This document shows, one piece after another, positions 51,426-57,820 of a DNA stretch of 64,000 nucleotides. The DNA comes from a virus, in IMG/VR virus record IMGVR_UViG_3300033978_000217, positions 1-64,000 of that record. The stretch is one strand, 5' to 3'. A program made the translations under genes and the position numbers. Position 1 is the stretch's first letter. Each line of letters begins with the position of its first letter. Below the pieces are notes generated by a model. The model was given only the letters and a program-made list of their open reading frames with translations. It was not told the DNA's origin and searched no databases.

Positions 51426-51769
51426 GGCCCGGTGGTGGGATCATGGTTGGTAAACCCCCTTCCGCTAACATCTCGCCCCCTTTTAGTTTTGGATTGGGTT
51501 ATCCCTTGATTCCCTTTTTACGGTTATATAAAGATACGAAATGTATTGTAAAGATTATAATAATATGGGCCGAAATGCGGTTTGTCCACCGTTGAGTATC
51601 CCTATTTTGCTGAGTTTGTAATTTTTGGAATGGGGGGGGGTGGTGTCGCAAAATGCGTTTCGTGCATAATGCTGATCAGGTTGTGGGGACCAGGTCTAAA
51701 AAAAATTTTTTTTCTGGAGTGTCGACTATGTGTCTACAGTTGGGTAGTGGTACTAACCAGTTGGTTTTA

Positions 51770-51777
51770 TATATTTG
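51770..51777 (+). promoter_or_regulatory. -7 element of the basic-protein gene at 51794
   Basis: TATATTTG, 16 bases before the GTG start; no TTG at the usual distance. Confidence 0.5.
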
Positions 51778-51793
51778 TAAAAAAAATATAGTC

Positions 51794-52150
51794 GTGAAAA
51801 CAAACAAGAACAAAAACGCTCGTATGGAGAAGAGGGCAGATCGTTTGACTGCTAAGGCTAACAAGATCACTGGCAAGGGGTCTACCACGCTTAACCTGGT
51901 TTCTGGTAACAAGAGTGCCACTATTAAAACTTCTGCTAACACTAAGAAGTCTGACCGTTTACTTAACCGCGCTAGTGTGTTGAGGGGGAAGGCTATCTCA
52001 GACCCTCTTGAGAAGGCGAGATATATTTCAAACTTACCAGAGGGTACTTTGAAGAAGAAGTTGACTAAGCAAGGTCCTATAGACAAGATTCATGCTAGAA
52101 GGGTTGTGAAGAAGTTTAACAACTCTCCCATTGGTCCTATAAAGCGTTAA
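51794..52150 (+). CDS. Basic small protein
   Basis: 118 residues from a GTG at 51794, placed 16 bases after the -7 element; an ATG at 51824 is the alternative. Very rich in K, N, R, S and T (KTNKNKNARMEKRADRLTAK), with SDPLEKARYISNLPEGTLKK in the C-terminal half. It lacks the RKNLLGR motif but shares the composition of the basic cluster at 53-59 kb. Probably binds nucleic acid or the virion DNA. No family recognised. Confidence 0.6.
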   Translation: MKTNKNKNARMEKRADRLTAKANKITGKGSTTLNLVSGNKSATIKTSANTKKSDRLLNRASVLRGKAISDPLEKARYISNLPEGTLKKKLTKQGPIDKIHARRVVKKFNNSPIGPIKR

Positions 52151-52483
52151 GTCGGCTACAGATTGTAACCACCTTGATGGTGTCAACAAAATGGTCTTAA
52201 TTCGGAAAACTTCCGAGTTTGGCCATGTTTTGTTACGGAGTTTGGCAAGGGGTTGGGGATTATTTTCCACGATAAGCCTTATTCTGGTGACAATTATCCA
52301 CATTAGTTTGTCTCAAAAGTTTACTATAATTGCGACAGATGTGGTTTATAACATCTAACTCATATTAAAGTGTGGGATCTCTGAACGTAAGGCTATATTT
52401 TGACTTTAATGACTGAGGAGTCATACTATAACGTGACTTATGTGTCACAATTTTTCGAGTTTTTGTGACTTGTAAGGGACTTT
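52151..52483. other. 333-base non-coding region between convergent genes, with a DnaA box
   Basis: Contains TTATCCACA (52294-52302), the consensus DnaA box, and the related TTTTCCACG at 52264-52272. Inverted repeats are TGACT/AGTCA (52410-52423) and GTGAC/GTCAC (52433-52448) followed by five T, a possible terminator for the gene ending at 52150. Confidence 0.6.
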
Positions 52484-52960
52484 TTATTTCTTTCTACTCG
52501 CCTTGACTCTTTTCTTGTCTGCCTTGAACTGTTCGGACTGGGTGTAGAGCTTACCAGCCTTCTTGTCCTCTCGGTACATTTTGTTAGCAGACTTCTTTGC
52601 GTCACCTTCCTTCCACTTCTTTCCGTAGGCGAACTTCTCTGCTCTCTTGGCTGACTTGAATCCGACTACCTCTCCTCTCTTCAATGCCTCATCGTATGCC
52701 TCTTGAGGTTTATCCTCAAGGTTAGTCCATGTCTTCCCACCATTGTTAGGGAAGATGGTTGGGTTTACTTCGTATGGTCTCTTTCTGTTTCCTGTTTCTC
52801 CAGAGGAGAGGAGGACAGTTGAGGAAGGTCCTTGTGCGTTCTTCATGGGAGTAACCCCTTTTCTCATGTCTCTGAGTGCCTTTACCTTGCGAGAGACGAT
52901 GAGTCCATCCTTGGTTTTCGGTTTCTTCGGTCCTGGGTTGAAGTAGTCTTGTGCTTTCAT
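52484..52960 (-). CDS. Basic phage protein, virion-associated candidate
   Basis: 158 residues. NPTIFPNNGGKTWTNL, then EAYDEALKRGEVVGFKSAKR and AEKFAYGKKWK follow an order seen in structural or transglycosylase-associated phage proteins ('N-P-T-x-F ... A-x-x-x-A ... G-x-x-x-x-F ... A-E-x-F-A-x-G-x-W-K'). The C-terminal 40 residues are lysine-rich (NKMYREDKKAGKLYTQSEQF). A near-promoter TATATTTA precedes its start immediately after the terminator at 52972. Function not established. Confidence 0.65.
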   Translation of the reverse strand: MKAQDYFNPGPKKPKTKDGLIVSRKVKALRDMRKGVTPMKNAQGPSSTVLLSSGETGNRKRPYEVNPTIFPNNGGKTWTNLEDKPQEAYDEALKRGEVVGFKSAKRAEKFAYGKKWKEGDAKKSANKMYREDKKAGKLYTQSEQFKADKKRVKASRKK

Positions 52961-52971
52961 GTTGTAAATAT

Positions 52972-52997
52972 AAAAAAAAAAGCCTCTTGCGAGGCTT
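52972..52997 (-). terminator. Terminator of the gene at 53017-53412
   Basis: Read leftward: AAGCCTC (52997-52991), short loop, GAGGCTT, then ten T to 52972. Confidence 0.88.
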
Positions 52998-53016
52998 ATT
53001 CATTGCGAAGTATTTT

Positions 53017-53412
53017 TTAGAAAGAGTTAGTTCCTTTTCTAGCTTCTCTTCTTACTGCACGAGCAAACTTCATCCCATTTCCAGTAGCCTTTGCACTTTG
53101 AACTTTTTCAGTGTCATATTTTTTAGGGTTTCTGTTATATTCTTTTAAAGCTTGACTTACCTTCTCATTTTTCTTCATGGCAATTTTAGAGTTCCCAAGT
53201 TTTCTATCTACCTTGTTCTCTAGCATTTTACCTGCAAGTGATCCGCGATCTTTAAATGATTTTTTTTCAGATATTACTCCACCGCTTTTAGAGTATACTG
53301 TACGAGTTTTAGATACCGCCTCATTTCCTGAAGCGTTTCTGTTTACTACTACTTTTCTACCTAAAACGTTTTTTCTTGATGTGGTAGTTTCTCTTTTAAC
53401 TTTGATGCCCAT
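53017..53412 (-). CDS. Basic protein of the RKN-LGR family
   Basis: 131 residues from the ATG at 53412; a longer frame would run through the promoter at 53444. Contains TSRKNVLGRKVVVNRNASGN, matching the RKNLLGRDVKI opening of the two proteins at 56974 and 57371. The C-terminal half is K/R-rich (RAVRREARKGTNSF at the end). It is a single-gene unit with its own promoter and terminator, on the opposite strand from its relatives, so the family has been dispersed. Probably binds DNA or virion components; function unknown. Confidence 0.68.
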   Translation of the reverse strand: MGIKVKRETTTSRKNVLGRKVVVNRNASGNEAVSKTRTVYSKSGGVISEKKSFKDRGSLAGKMLENKVDRKLGNSKIAMKKNEKVSQALKEYNRNPKKYDTEKVQSAKATGNGMKFARAVRREARKGTNSF

Positions 53413-53443
53413 GGTTGTTTTGTATTTTATTATTAATAATACA

Positions 53444-53475
53444 CAAATATACAAATCATCACTTGTCTCCCAAAA
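53444..53475 (-). promoter_or_regulatory. Promoter of the basic-protein gene at 53017-53412
   Basis: Reverse-strand TATATTTG (53451-53444) with TTTTG starting 19 bp upstream (53471-53475); it overlaps the 3' end of the next leftward gene. Confidence 0.72.
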
Positions 53476-53659
53476 TTTCTTTGAGTTGAGAGAAGATATC
53501 TGTCTGCGCCTGTCCCCAGAAGAAATCGCAAGTTCCGTCCTCCTTGATTGGAGGCTTTTCAAAGTAGGCTTGAGCGTACTCATTAATCGGTGCTGTAAAT
53601 CTATGGCACTTCTCTTTGTGGGGACAATTTGTCCCTTCGCACATTGTTATATCACTCAT
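53459..53659 (-). CDS. Small cysteine-motif phage protein
   Basis: 66 residues from the ATG at 53659, giving an eight-base overlap with the upstream stop. CEGTNCPHKEKCHRFTA with later CDFFW is the 'C-x5-C-x4-C-x-R-[FY] ... Q-x-[YF]-F ... C-x-x-F' pattern of a small family common in phages and prophages; the cysteines probably bind zinc or an iron-sulfur cluster. Function unknown. Longer starts lie inside the upstream gene. Confidence 0.72.
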   Translation of the reverse strand: MSDITMCEGTNCPHKEKCHRFTAPINEYAQAYFEKPPIKEDGTCDFFWGQAQTDIFSQLKEILGDK

Positions 53660-54050
53660 CTCCAAATTTTTGTTTAATTTCATAGTTGTCACCCTCATCA
53701 CATTTCTCACACATGGCAAGTTGATTATTGCCACACGAGTCGAATCCAAACTTACACTCCAACCCACTTTGTTTTGTTTCTGAGTGGAATACCCGGAGTC
53801 CCCACATTAGGTTATACATCGCTGCTGATCTTCTTGCGTACTCTTTGGAGAGTCCCTTCTCCTTTTGGAAGAGGTCTACCATCCAGTCCATCCATTGCTG
53901 TTCCTGTTCGGGAGTCATGTCCCAGTCGTAATACCATTGGTCCTTACGTCCGAGTACATCCTCGTAGGTTACGTTGTGTCCTGCTATCGAGAACATCTTG
54001 TCTACTATTTCCTTGATGATTTCCTGATCGGTCTTTCTCTTGCGTCTCAT
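53652..54050 (-). CDS. Conserved phage protein with C-terminal cysteines
   Basis: 132 residues. The middle reads QWYYDWDMTPEQEQQWMDWM and YARRSAAMYNLMWGLRV, a pattern recurrent in small Bacteroidetes phage proteins. The C-terminal 35 residues add CKFGFDSCGNNQLAMCEKCD, a four-cysteine zinc-ribbon-like part. Overlaps neighbours by one and eight bases. Function unknown. Confidence 0.65.
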   Translation of the reverse strand: MRRKRKTDQEIIKEIVDKMFSIAGHNVTYEDVLGRKDQWYYDWDMTPEQEQQWMDWMVDLFQKEKGLSKEYARRSAAMYNLMWGLRVFHSETKQSGLECKFGFDSCGNNQLAMCEKCDEGDNYEIKQKFGDE

Positions 54051-54268
54051 TATTCAAATGTATTTGTGTAGTATTCCTCAAATTGCTTCTCGAAGATCTT
54101 TTTTAGGCGAGGGACTTTAGTCACATGAGCGAGGTACAGGTCCTTCATCTCCTGCTTATGCATCTCCCTTACCTCCTTGAGTACTGCGTTCCACTCCCAC
54201 TTATCTCTTGGGCATTCCCATAGTATTTCGAAGAGGATATCTACCGAGGTTTGCTTCTTGTTACTCAT
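54050..54268 (-). CDS. Small helical phage protein
   Basis: 72 residues with SVDILFEILWECPRDKWEWN and REMHKQEMKDLYLAHVTKVP. The 'H-K-Q-E-[IM]-x-x-x-Y/L' helix recurs in short phage proteins encoded in accessory operons. Overlaps both neighbours (one and four bases). Function unknown. Confidence 0.6.
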   Translation of the reverse strand: MSNKKQTSVDILFEILWECPRDKWEWNAVLKEVREMHKQEMKDLYLAHVTKVPRLKKIFEKQFEEYYTNTFE

Positions 54269-54510
54269 CTGATTTTATCTCTCATCCATTTAGCACCTTC
54301 TATAAACCCAAATCTTTTTGAATCATTAAGAAATGTTTCCAAAGCAACATCATCTATCTCCTCATCCGTTGGTAGTTCTATTGGGGTTAGAGAAGCAATG
54401 AAGTCATCATAAAATATAGGTTTATAGTCTTCATTATCTAATGCTAAAGCATCTATATAAGCAGTAGTCCACGCTTTCATAATTTGCTCTTCTGTGTATA
54501 GCTTACTCAT
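54265..54510 (-). CDS. Small phage protein with GAKWMRD C-terminus
   Basis: 81 residues (MSKLYTEEQIMKAWTTAYID; ELPTDEEIDDVALETFLNDS; FGFIEGAKWMRDKI). The closing 'F-I-x-G-A-K-W-M-R-D-x-[IM]' is widely shared by short phage and prophage proteins of unknown role. Four-base ATGA overlap with the gene after it and eight-base overlap with the one before. Confidence 0.68.
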   Translation of the reverse strand: MSKLYTEEQIMKAWTTAYIDALALDNEDYKPIFYDDFIASLTPIELPTDEEIDDVALETFLNDSKRFGFIEGAKWMRDKIR

Positions 54511-54892
54511 TGCTGTTTATTTTAATTGTTCCTAAAGTTCCACTTGCTAATGCTGGAGAGGAATAGACATTGTTCCAGTCGTTGTCTATTGCTAGTCGGT
54601 GCATTATAGTCCTAGAAATTTGATAGCAGTTACCAATGAACTCGGTGCTGTTGTATCCATAGCTTTGATTGTCTACAAAGTCGGGGAGAAGAACTCTTTT
54701 AGCCTGTCTTAGCAATTCCTCAACTTCATCACGTCTTTTCATCTGCTCATCAAATGGCAAACCTCTCAGCATTTCTTCAATAGTATGTCTTAACTGCCAT
54801 TGACCAGAAGCAAATCGAGATACATCTTCCATGCAGTCTGCAATCAATCTCATTTGATCTTCAGATAGTTCAATCGTGTACTTTTTGCTCAT
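54503..54892 (-). CDS. Conserved phage protein (IADCMEDVSRF type)
   Basis: 129 residues. The start (KKYTIELSEDQMRLIADCME, then DVSRFASGQW) resembles a short family in phages whose members begin with a strand and the sequence 'L-x-x-x-Q-x-x-x-I-x-x-x-x-[DE]-x-x-x-R'. The remainder is helical with basic LRQAKRVLLPDF. Function unknown. Confidence 0.62.
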   Translation of the reverse strand: MSKKYTIELSEDQMRLIADCMEDVSRFASGQWQLRHTIEEMLRGLPFDEQMKRRDEVEELLRQAKRVLLPDFVDNQSYGYNSTEFIGNCYQISRTIMHRLAIDNDWNNVYSSPALASGTLGTIKINSNE

Positions 54893-55159
54893 TGTTTTTA
54901 GTTTTAAAGGTTACACCCGACTTTAGCTTGGTGTTGTGTTCAAGCACTACCTTAGCAATCTTAAACAGCTACTTGCAATGACTTGTACTTCGTCTGCAAG
55001 GGACTCTCAAGTGTGCGTTGAGTTCGTCTACACCAAGATAGTACAGCTGGTACGATTCAAGAGGCTTTGAGGTACAATTATTAAAAAATGCTGTTAGTTG
55101 TACTCAAGGGTAACATACACCACATCTATTATGAGGAGACGCTCTGTGTGGCTGCATTT
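54893..55159 (-). pseudogene. Possible decayed, frameshifted gene
   Basis: No intact reading frame. Reverse-strand fragments in changing frames look like one broken protein: SYQLYYLGVDELNAHL, then ESLADEVQVIASS, then LFKIAKVVLEHNTKLKSGV. Each switch needs a one-base change. Alternatively this is plain spacer and the fragments are chance. Confidence 0.3.
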
Positions 55160-55279
55160 TTATTTTTCCTTCTTATTCATTTGAGAGAGTACCCACGTCA
55201 AAACCTCTAACTTAATCTCATCAGAGATATCTTCGCTAAAGGTCTTGCGGAGCATTCGCTCATAAATCAGTTGCTTCAC
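55160..55279 (-). CDS. Possible 39-residue protein
   Basis: GTG start at 55279 inside the end of the upstream gene, stop at 55160. KQLIYERMLRKTFSEDISDE and VLTWVLSQMNKKEK read like a helical phage peptide. No other support. Confidence 0.4.
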   Translation of the reverse strand: MKQLIYERMLRKTFSEDISDEIKLEVLTWVLSQMNKKEK

Positions 55280-55532
55280 TATCTTCACTAGAAGGTGCTG
55301 TTTTTATTGCGTTAAGGAAAGCCACAGCCTCTTGTTGGAACTCCGGATCTTCTCTCATAGCGTTTAGAGCATCGTTTGCAACAGAGGTCAACTCTTGAGT
55401 TAGTCCTGTGAAAGATTCTAGAATTTCCTCGTTGGTTAACTCCATGTTGAGTGCCAACAACTCCGTTAACAACTTGTGACACGAGAGAGCAAATTCTTGC
55501 ATGGTCTCGTTCGTTACTCTTAATTTTTGCAT
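55260..55532 (-). CDS. Small acidic helical protein
   Basis: 90 residues from the ATG at 55532; the GTG at 55550 is the last base group of the promoter element and is excluded. Helical throughout (CHKLLTELLALNMELTNEEI; LTSVANDALNAMREDPEFQQ), with an acidic end (SSEDSEATDL). Function unknown. Own promoter 18 bases upstream. Confidence 0.65.
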   Translation of the reverse strand: MQKLRVTNETMQEFALSCHKLLTELLALNMELTNEEILESFTGLTQELTSVANDALNAMREDPEFQQEAVAFLNAIKTAPSSEDSEATDL

Positions 55533-55549
55533 TTTGTGTATTATTTTCA

Positions 55550-55578
55550 CAAATATACAAAAGACATTAAAATAACAA
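55550..55578 (-). promoter_or_regulatory. Promoter of the gene at 55260-55532
   Basis: Reverse-strand TATATTTG (55557-55550) and TTG (55578-55576), 18 bp apart. Confidence 0.75.
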
Positions 55579-55602
55579 TTAATAAGTTTTCAACAATACG
55601 GA

Positions 55603-55764
55603 TTATAGATTTGGAGGAAGTTTGTATTCCTCTCCGCTGTCCTTTGCCTTTTGATAGTCGTTGACAATGTCACAGAGTTTGACTTTCTTCCCAACCTCGG
55701 GACATCCAAGTTGGTGAGCGTTGTAGTACCCACAGATAGGGCATTTATACTTTGGCTTTTTCAT
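55603..55764 (-). CDS. 53-residue zinc-ribbon-like protein
   Basis: Start at the ATG at 55764, overlapping the upstream stop in ATGA. KYKCPICGYYNAHQLGCPEV holds C-x2-C and later C/H residues, a likely zinc site; the rest is charged and ends KLPPNL. Probably a small nucleic-acid- or protein-binding factor. Confidence 0.62.
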   Translation of the reverse strand: MKKPKYKCPICGYYNAHQLGCPEVGKKVKLCDIVNDYQKAKDSGEEYKLPPNL

Positions 55765-55910
55765 GATCCGCAATATAAGCACGTTTCGTCATCATCCTCA
55801 ATAGAATGTGCCTCATTATTGATACGGATTGCTTCCATTTCGATTTGAGCGTCTGTCCACTCTGGGTGGAAGGCTCTGATTTGTGACTTGAGGAATAGTA
55901 ACTCGTTCAT
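55761..55910 (-). CDS. 49-residue acidic protein with CxxC end
   Basis: MNELLFLKSQIRAFHPEWTD, then AIRINNEAHSIEDDDE and CLYCGS at the C-terminus. ATGA overlap with the zinc-ribbon-like gene; TATCTTTG lies 20 bases upstream. The single C-x2-C could complete a metal site in a dimer or with the partner protein. Confidence 0.58.
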   Translation of the reverse strand: MNELLFLKSQIRAFHPEWTDAQIEMEAIRINNEAHSIEDDDETCLYCGS

Positions 55911-55930
55911 AGACTTAAATTTTAGGTACA

Positions 55931-55938
55931 CAAAGATA
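55931..55938 (-). promoter_or_regulatory. Leftward -7 element
   Basis: Reverse-strand TATCTTTG, 20 bases upstream of the start at 55910; divergent partner at 55959. Confidence 0.45.
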
Positions 55939-55958
55939 CGGAGAGAAATATATTTCTA

Positions 55959-55966
55959 TATCTTTG
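55959..55966 (+). promoter_or_regulatory. Rightward -7 element
   Basis: TATCTTTG, 20 bases upstream of the ATG at 55987. Confidence 0.5.
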
Positions 55967-55986
55967 TTTAGATAAAAAATTACACT

Positions 55987-56124
55987 ATGGCAAAGGTTCA
56001 GTCTACAAGCAGTTTTAAGAAGAAGCCGAAGGTTAGAAGACCCGGTGTTATCGCAAAGACGAAGTGTTCTTGCTCAAAGAACTCTAAGAACTATATTAAA
56101 TCATATAGAGGTCAAGGGCGATGA
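55987..56124 (+). CDS. 45-residue basic protein
   Basis: Starts at the ATG at 55987; stop overlaps the next start (ATGA). STSSFKKKPKVRRPGVIAKT, then KCSCSKNSKNYIKSYRGQGR. The K-C-x-C-x-K-x-S-K-N pattern is basic and cysteine-containing; proteins of this kind sit beside small virion proteins in several phages. Function unknown. Confidence 0.65.
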   Translation: MAKVQSTSSFKKKPKVRRPGVIAKTKCSCSKNSKNYIKSYRGQGR

Positions 56125-56276
56125 AAAAACAGATGCTTAAAAGAAAAGATGGTAGTGTGTCCCCAAGAGGACTTTGGGACAACATTCGTGCTAACAAAGG
56201 ATCAGGCAAGAAGCCTACTGCCGCTATGTTAAAACAGGAGAGGGTTATTAAGTCTCAAACCAAAAAGAAAAAGTAA
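56121..56276 (+). CDS. 51-residue basic protein with GLWDNIRA motif
   Basis: LKRKDGSVSPRGLWDNIRAN, then GSGKKPTAAMLKQERVIKSQ and a lysine tail. 'G-L-W-D-N-I-x-A ... G-S-G-K-K-P-T' is a motif found in short proteins of cyanophages and other marine phages, usually next to a DUF6321-type gene as here. Overlaps neighbours by four and one bases. Confidence 0.72.
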   Translation: MKKQMLKRKDGSVSPRGLWDNIRANKGSGKKPTAAMLKQERVIKSQTKKKK

Positions 56277-56548
56277 TGGCTAAGACACCAGCGTGGACTC
56301 GAAAGGAAGGCAAAGACCCGAAGGGTGGCCTCAACAAAAAGGGGGTGGCCTCTTATAGAGCCGCTAATCCCGGATCTAAGTTACAGACCGCTGTGACTAC
56401 CAAACCATCTAAACTAAAACCAGGTAGTAAGGACGCTAATAGACGCAAGTCTTTTTGCGCTAGAATGTCGGGTATGCCAGGTCCAATGAAGGACGAAAAA
56501 GGTAGACCGACAAGAAAAGCACTTTCTCTAAAAAAGTGGAACTGTTAA
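56276..56548 (+). CDS. DUF6321-type small basic protein
   Basis: 90 residues. TPAWTRKEGKDPKGGLNKKG, then SFCARMSGMPGPM and KGRPTRKALSLKKWNC: the 'W-x-R-K-E-G-K ... G-G-L-N-x-K-G ... S-F-C-A-R-M-x-G-M' order is the signature of a widespread phage family (DUF6321, from memory) of unknown function, suspected to be virion-associated because of its genomic company. Start overlaps the previous stop in TAATG. Confidence 0.8.
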   Translation: MAKTPAWTRKEGKDPKGGLNKKGVASYRAANPGSKLQTAVTTKPSKLKPGSKDANRRKSFCARMSGMPGPMKDEKGRPTRKALSLKKWNC

Positions 56549-56559
56549 TAAAAAAATAG

Positions 56560-56567
56560 TATATTTG
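56560..56567 (+). promoter_or_regulatory. -7 element before the gene at 56585
   Basis: TATATTTG, 17 bases upstream of the ATG. Confidence 0.5.
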
Positions 56568-56584
56568 TGTAAATATTTAAAGAG

Positions 56585-56968
56585 ATGGTTACAAGTACTA
56601 CAGGTTTAGAAGGATCTACAAATGTCAGAAGAGTAATAGCTTCTGGAGCTACAGGTTTATACGACTTCTACAAAATAAAATATATTAAATCAGTCATTGT
56701 GCAAGGAATCACAAGCACAATACCAAACGTATCTCCAACACAGGGTTCGGTTGTTGCTGCTAACGATGGGTTGGACGCGGATGTTGAAAGTTATGTTGCA
56801 AATAACTTCCCATTTGACGTTGACTACATGAACACCACTAGTTATTTATGTTACGAGGTAGACAGAGATGTAATGAATGCTGCAGGCGCATCTGTGACCT
56901 ACTTACACGCTCAAGTAGACGTGTATGAAGTGGTTCAGTCAACTAATAATTTAATTGTTAAAATATAA
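56585..56968 (+). CDS. Beta-rich small protein, virion candidate
   Basis: 127 residues rich in V, T, S and N (TGLEGSTNVRRVIASGATGL; IKSVIVQGITSTIPNVSPTQ) with balanced charge, unlike the basic proteins after it. The pattern suggests a beta-sandwich decoration or fibre-tip protein. It starts a rightward unit with its own promoter. Family not recognised. Confidence 0.6.
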   Translation: MVTSTTGLEGSTNVRRVIASGATGLYDFYKIKYIKSVIVQGITSTIPNVSPTQGSVVAANDGLDADVESYVANNFPFDVDYMNTTSYLCYEVDRDVMNAAGASVTYLHAQVDVYEVVQSTNNLIVKI

Positions 56969-56973
56969 ATAAA

Positions 56974-57378
56974 ATGAAACAACCATCAGTAAAAACACGC
57001 AAGAACCTTTTAGGTCGTGACGTGAAGATTACTCGCGCAGGTAATGAGAAAACTCGTGAAGTAACTGGTAATCGTGTAGCCAAAACAACAGTAACTAAGG
57101 ACATTAAGACTGGAGGAAGAAAAATAACTACAAGTAAGATGGTTGTTTCTCCTAGAGAGCAAATGGTCGATGTTATTAACAAGACCAAGTACACTGGAGC
57201 AGCAGGCAGAAGTCGTATGCTTGATGTTAATCCTGAGACAAGTAGAAAGAAAAAGACTGCTAAGGCGTTTAATGTAAACCCTGAAAAAGCAAAGGTTACT
57301 AAAAACAAACTTTCAGTTAGAGAGAGTGCTAAGAAGGCGTACAAAGGATCTAACTTACCTCGTAGATACAATGGCTAA
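56974..57378 (+). CDS. Basic RKNLLGR-family protein
   Basis: 134 residues. TRKNLLGRDVKITRAGNEKT at the start, then REVTGNRVAKTT, NKTKYTGAAGRSR and AKKAYKGSNLPRRYNG at the end. The next gene's product repeats every one of these blocks in order, so the two are tandem paralogues. Lysine, arginine and threonine dominate; few hydrophobic residues, so probably extended and DNA- or capsid-bound. Overlaps the next gene by eight bases. Confidence 0.72.
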   Translation: MKQPSVKTRKNLLGRDVKITRAGNEKTREVTGNRVAKTTVTKDIKTGGRKITTSKMVVSPREQMVDVINKTKYTGAAGRSRMLDVNPETSRKKKTAKAFNVNPEKAKVTKNKLSVRESAKKAYKGSNLPRRYNG

Positions 57379-57817
57379 AATAATTACAAGAAAAAACTTG
57401 TTGGGTCGTGATGTTAAAATCACAAAAAGCCCAAATACTAAAACTCGTGAAGTTACAGGAGACTTCGTTGCTAAAAAAAAGGTTAAGACTAATTTAAAGG
57501 GAACAACTCAAATTAGAAACCCGTTTACAGGCACGAAGCGTTTTGAAAAGGTGGATATCGGTAAAAGAGTTTCTACTAGTAAAATAAAGGTGAATAGAAA
57601 AAACGATTCTATTGACGTTACTAATAAAACAAAGTATACTGGATCTGCTGGTAGGACTAAAAATTGGGATGATAACCCAAAAACTAATAGAAAGAAATCT
57701 ACTGTAAGAACTTACATGGAAGATCCTAACACTGTAAGTAGAGTTAAAAAAAATATACCTTTAGAGGAAAAGGCTGCAAAGGCATATAAAGGAAAAAACT
57801 TACCAAGAAGATATTAA
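57371..57817 (+). CDS. Basic RKNLLGR-family protein, tandem paralogue
   Basis: 148 residues from the ATG at 57371. TRKNLLGRDVKITKSPNTKT, REVTGDFVAKKK, NKTKYTGSAGRTK and AAKAYKGKNLPRRY match the preceding protein block by block; an extra 15-20 residues (IRNPFTGTKRFEKVDIG) are inserted near residue 50. Function unknown, likely as for its neighbour. Confidence 0.72.
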   Translation: MAKIITRKNLLGRDVKITKSPNTKTREVTGDFVAKKKVKTNLKGTTQIRNPFTGTKRFEKVDIGKRVSTSKIKVNRKNDSIDVTNKTKYTGSAGRTKNWDDNPKTNRKKSTVRTYMEDPNTVSRVKKNIPLEEKAAKAYKGKNLPRRY

Positions 57818-57820
57818 ACT

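Larger units (their letters stand above)
51043..51675 (+). repeat. TGCTGA array
   Basis: TGCTGA begins at 51043, 51085, 51187, 51237, 51282, 51361, 51608 and 51670, all on the plus strand. Three copies extend to TGCTGACC (51085, 51237, 51282), two of them to TGCTGACCTT-x-CG. Confidence 0.8.
50387..51793. other. 1.4-kb non-coding, repeat-rich region; replication-origin candidate
   Basis: No convincing gene on either strand. It holds a tRNA-like hairpin (50408-50469), four CATATG palindromes (near 50508, 50741, 50977, 51174), eight TGCTGA hexamers on one strand (51043-51675), a perfect 14-base direct repeat (51124-51137 and 51193-51206), a TTATTCACA DnaA-box-like 9-mer (51209-51217), three CCTGATC in 56 bases, a G9 run (51632-51640) and an A8T8 tract (51698-51713). 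It separates the leftward acidic operon from a rightward gene, a layout typical of phage origins or early control regions. Confidence 0.55.

Noticed and set aside
52034-52303. Reverse 89-codon frame over the DnaA box
   Set aside because: Overlaps the basic-protein gene antisense and lacks start context; composition not protein-like.
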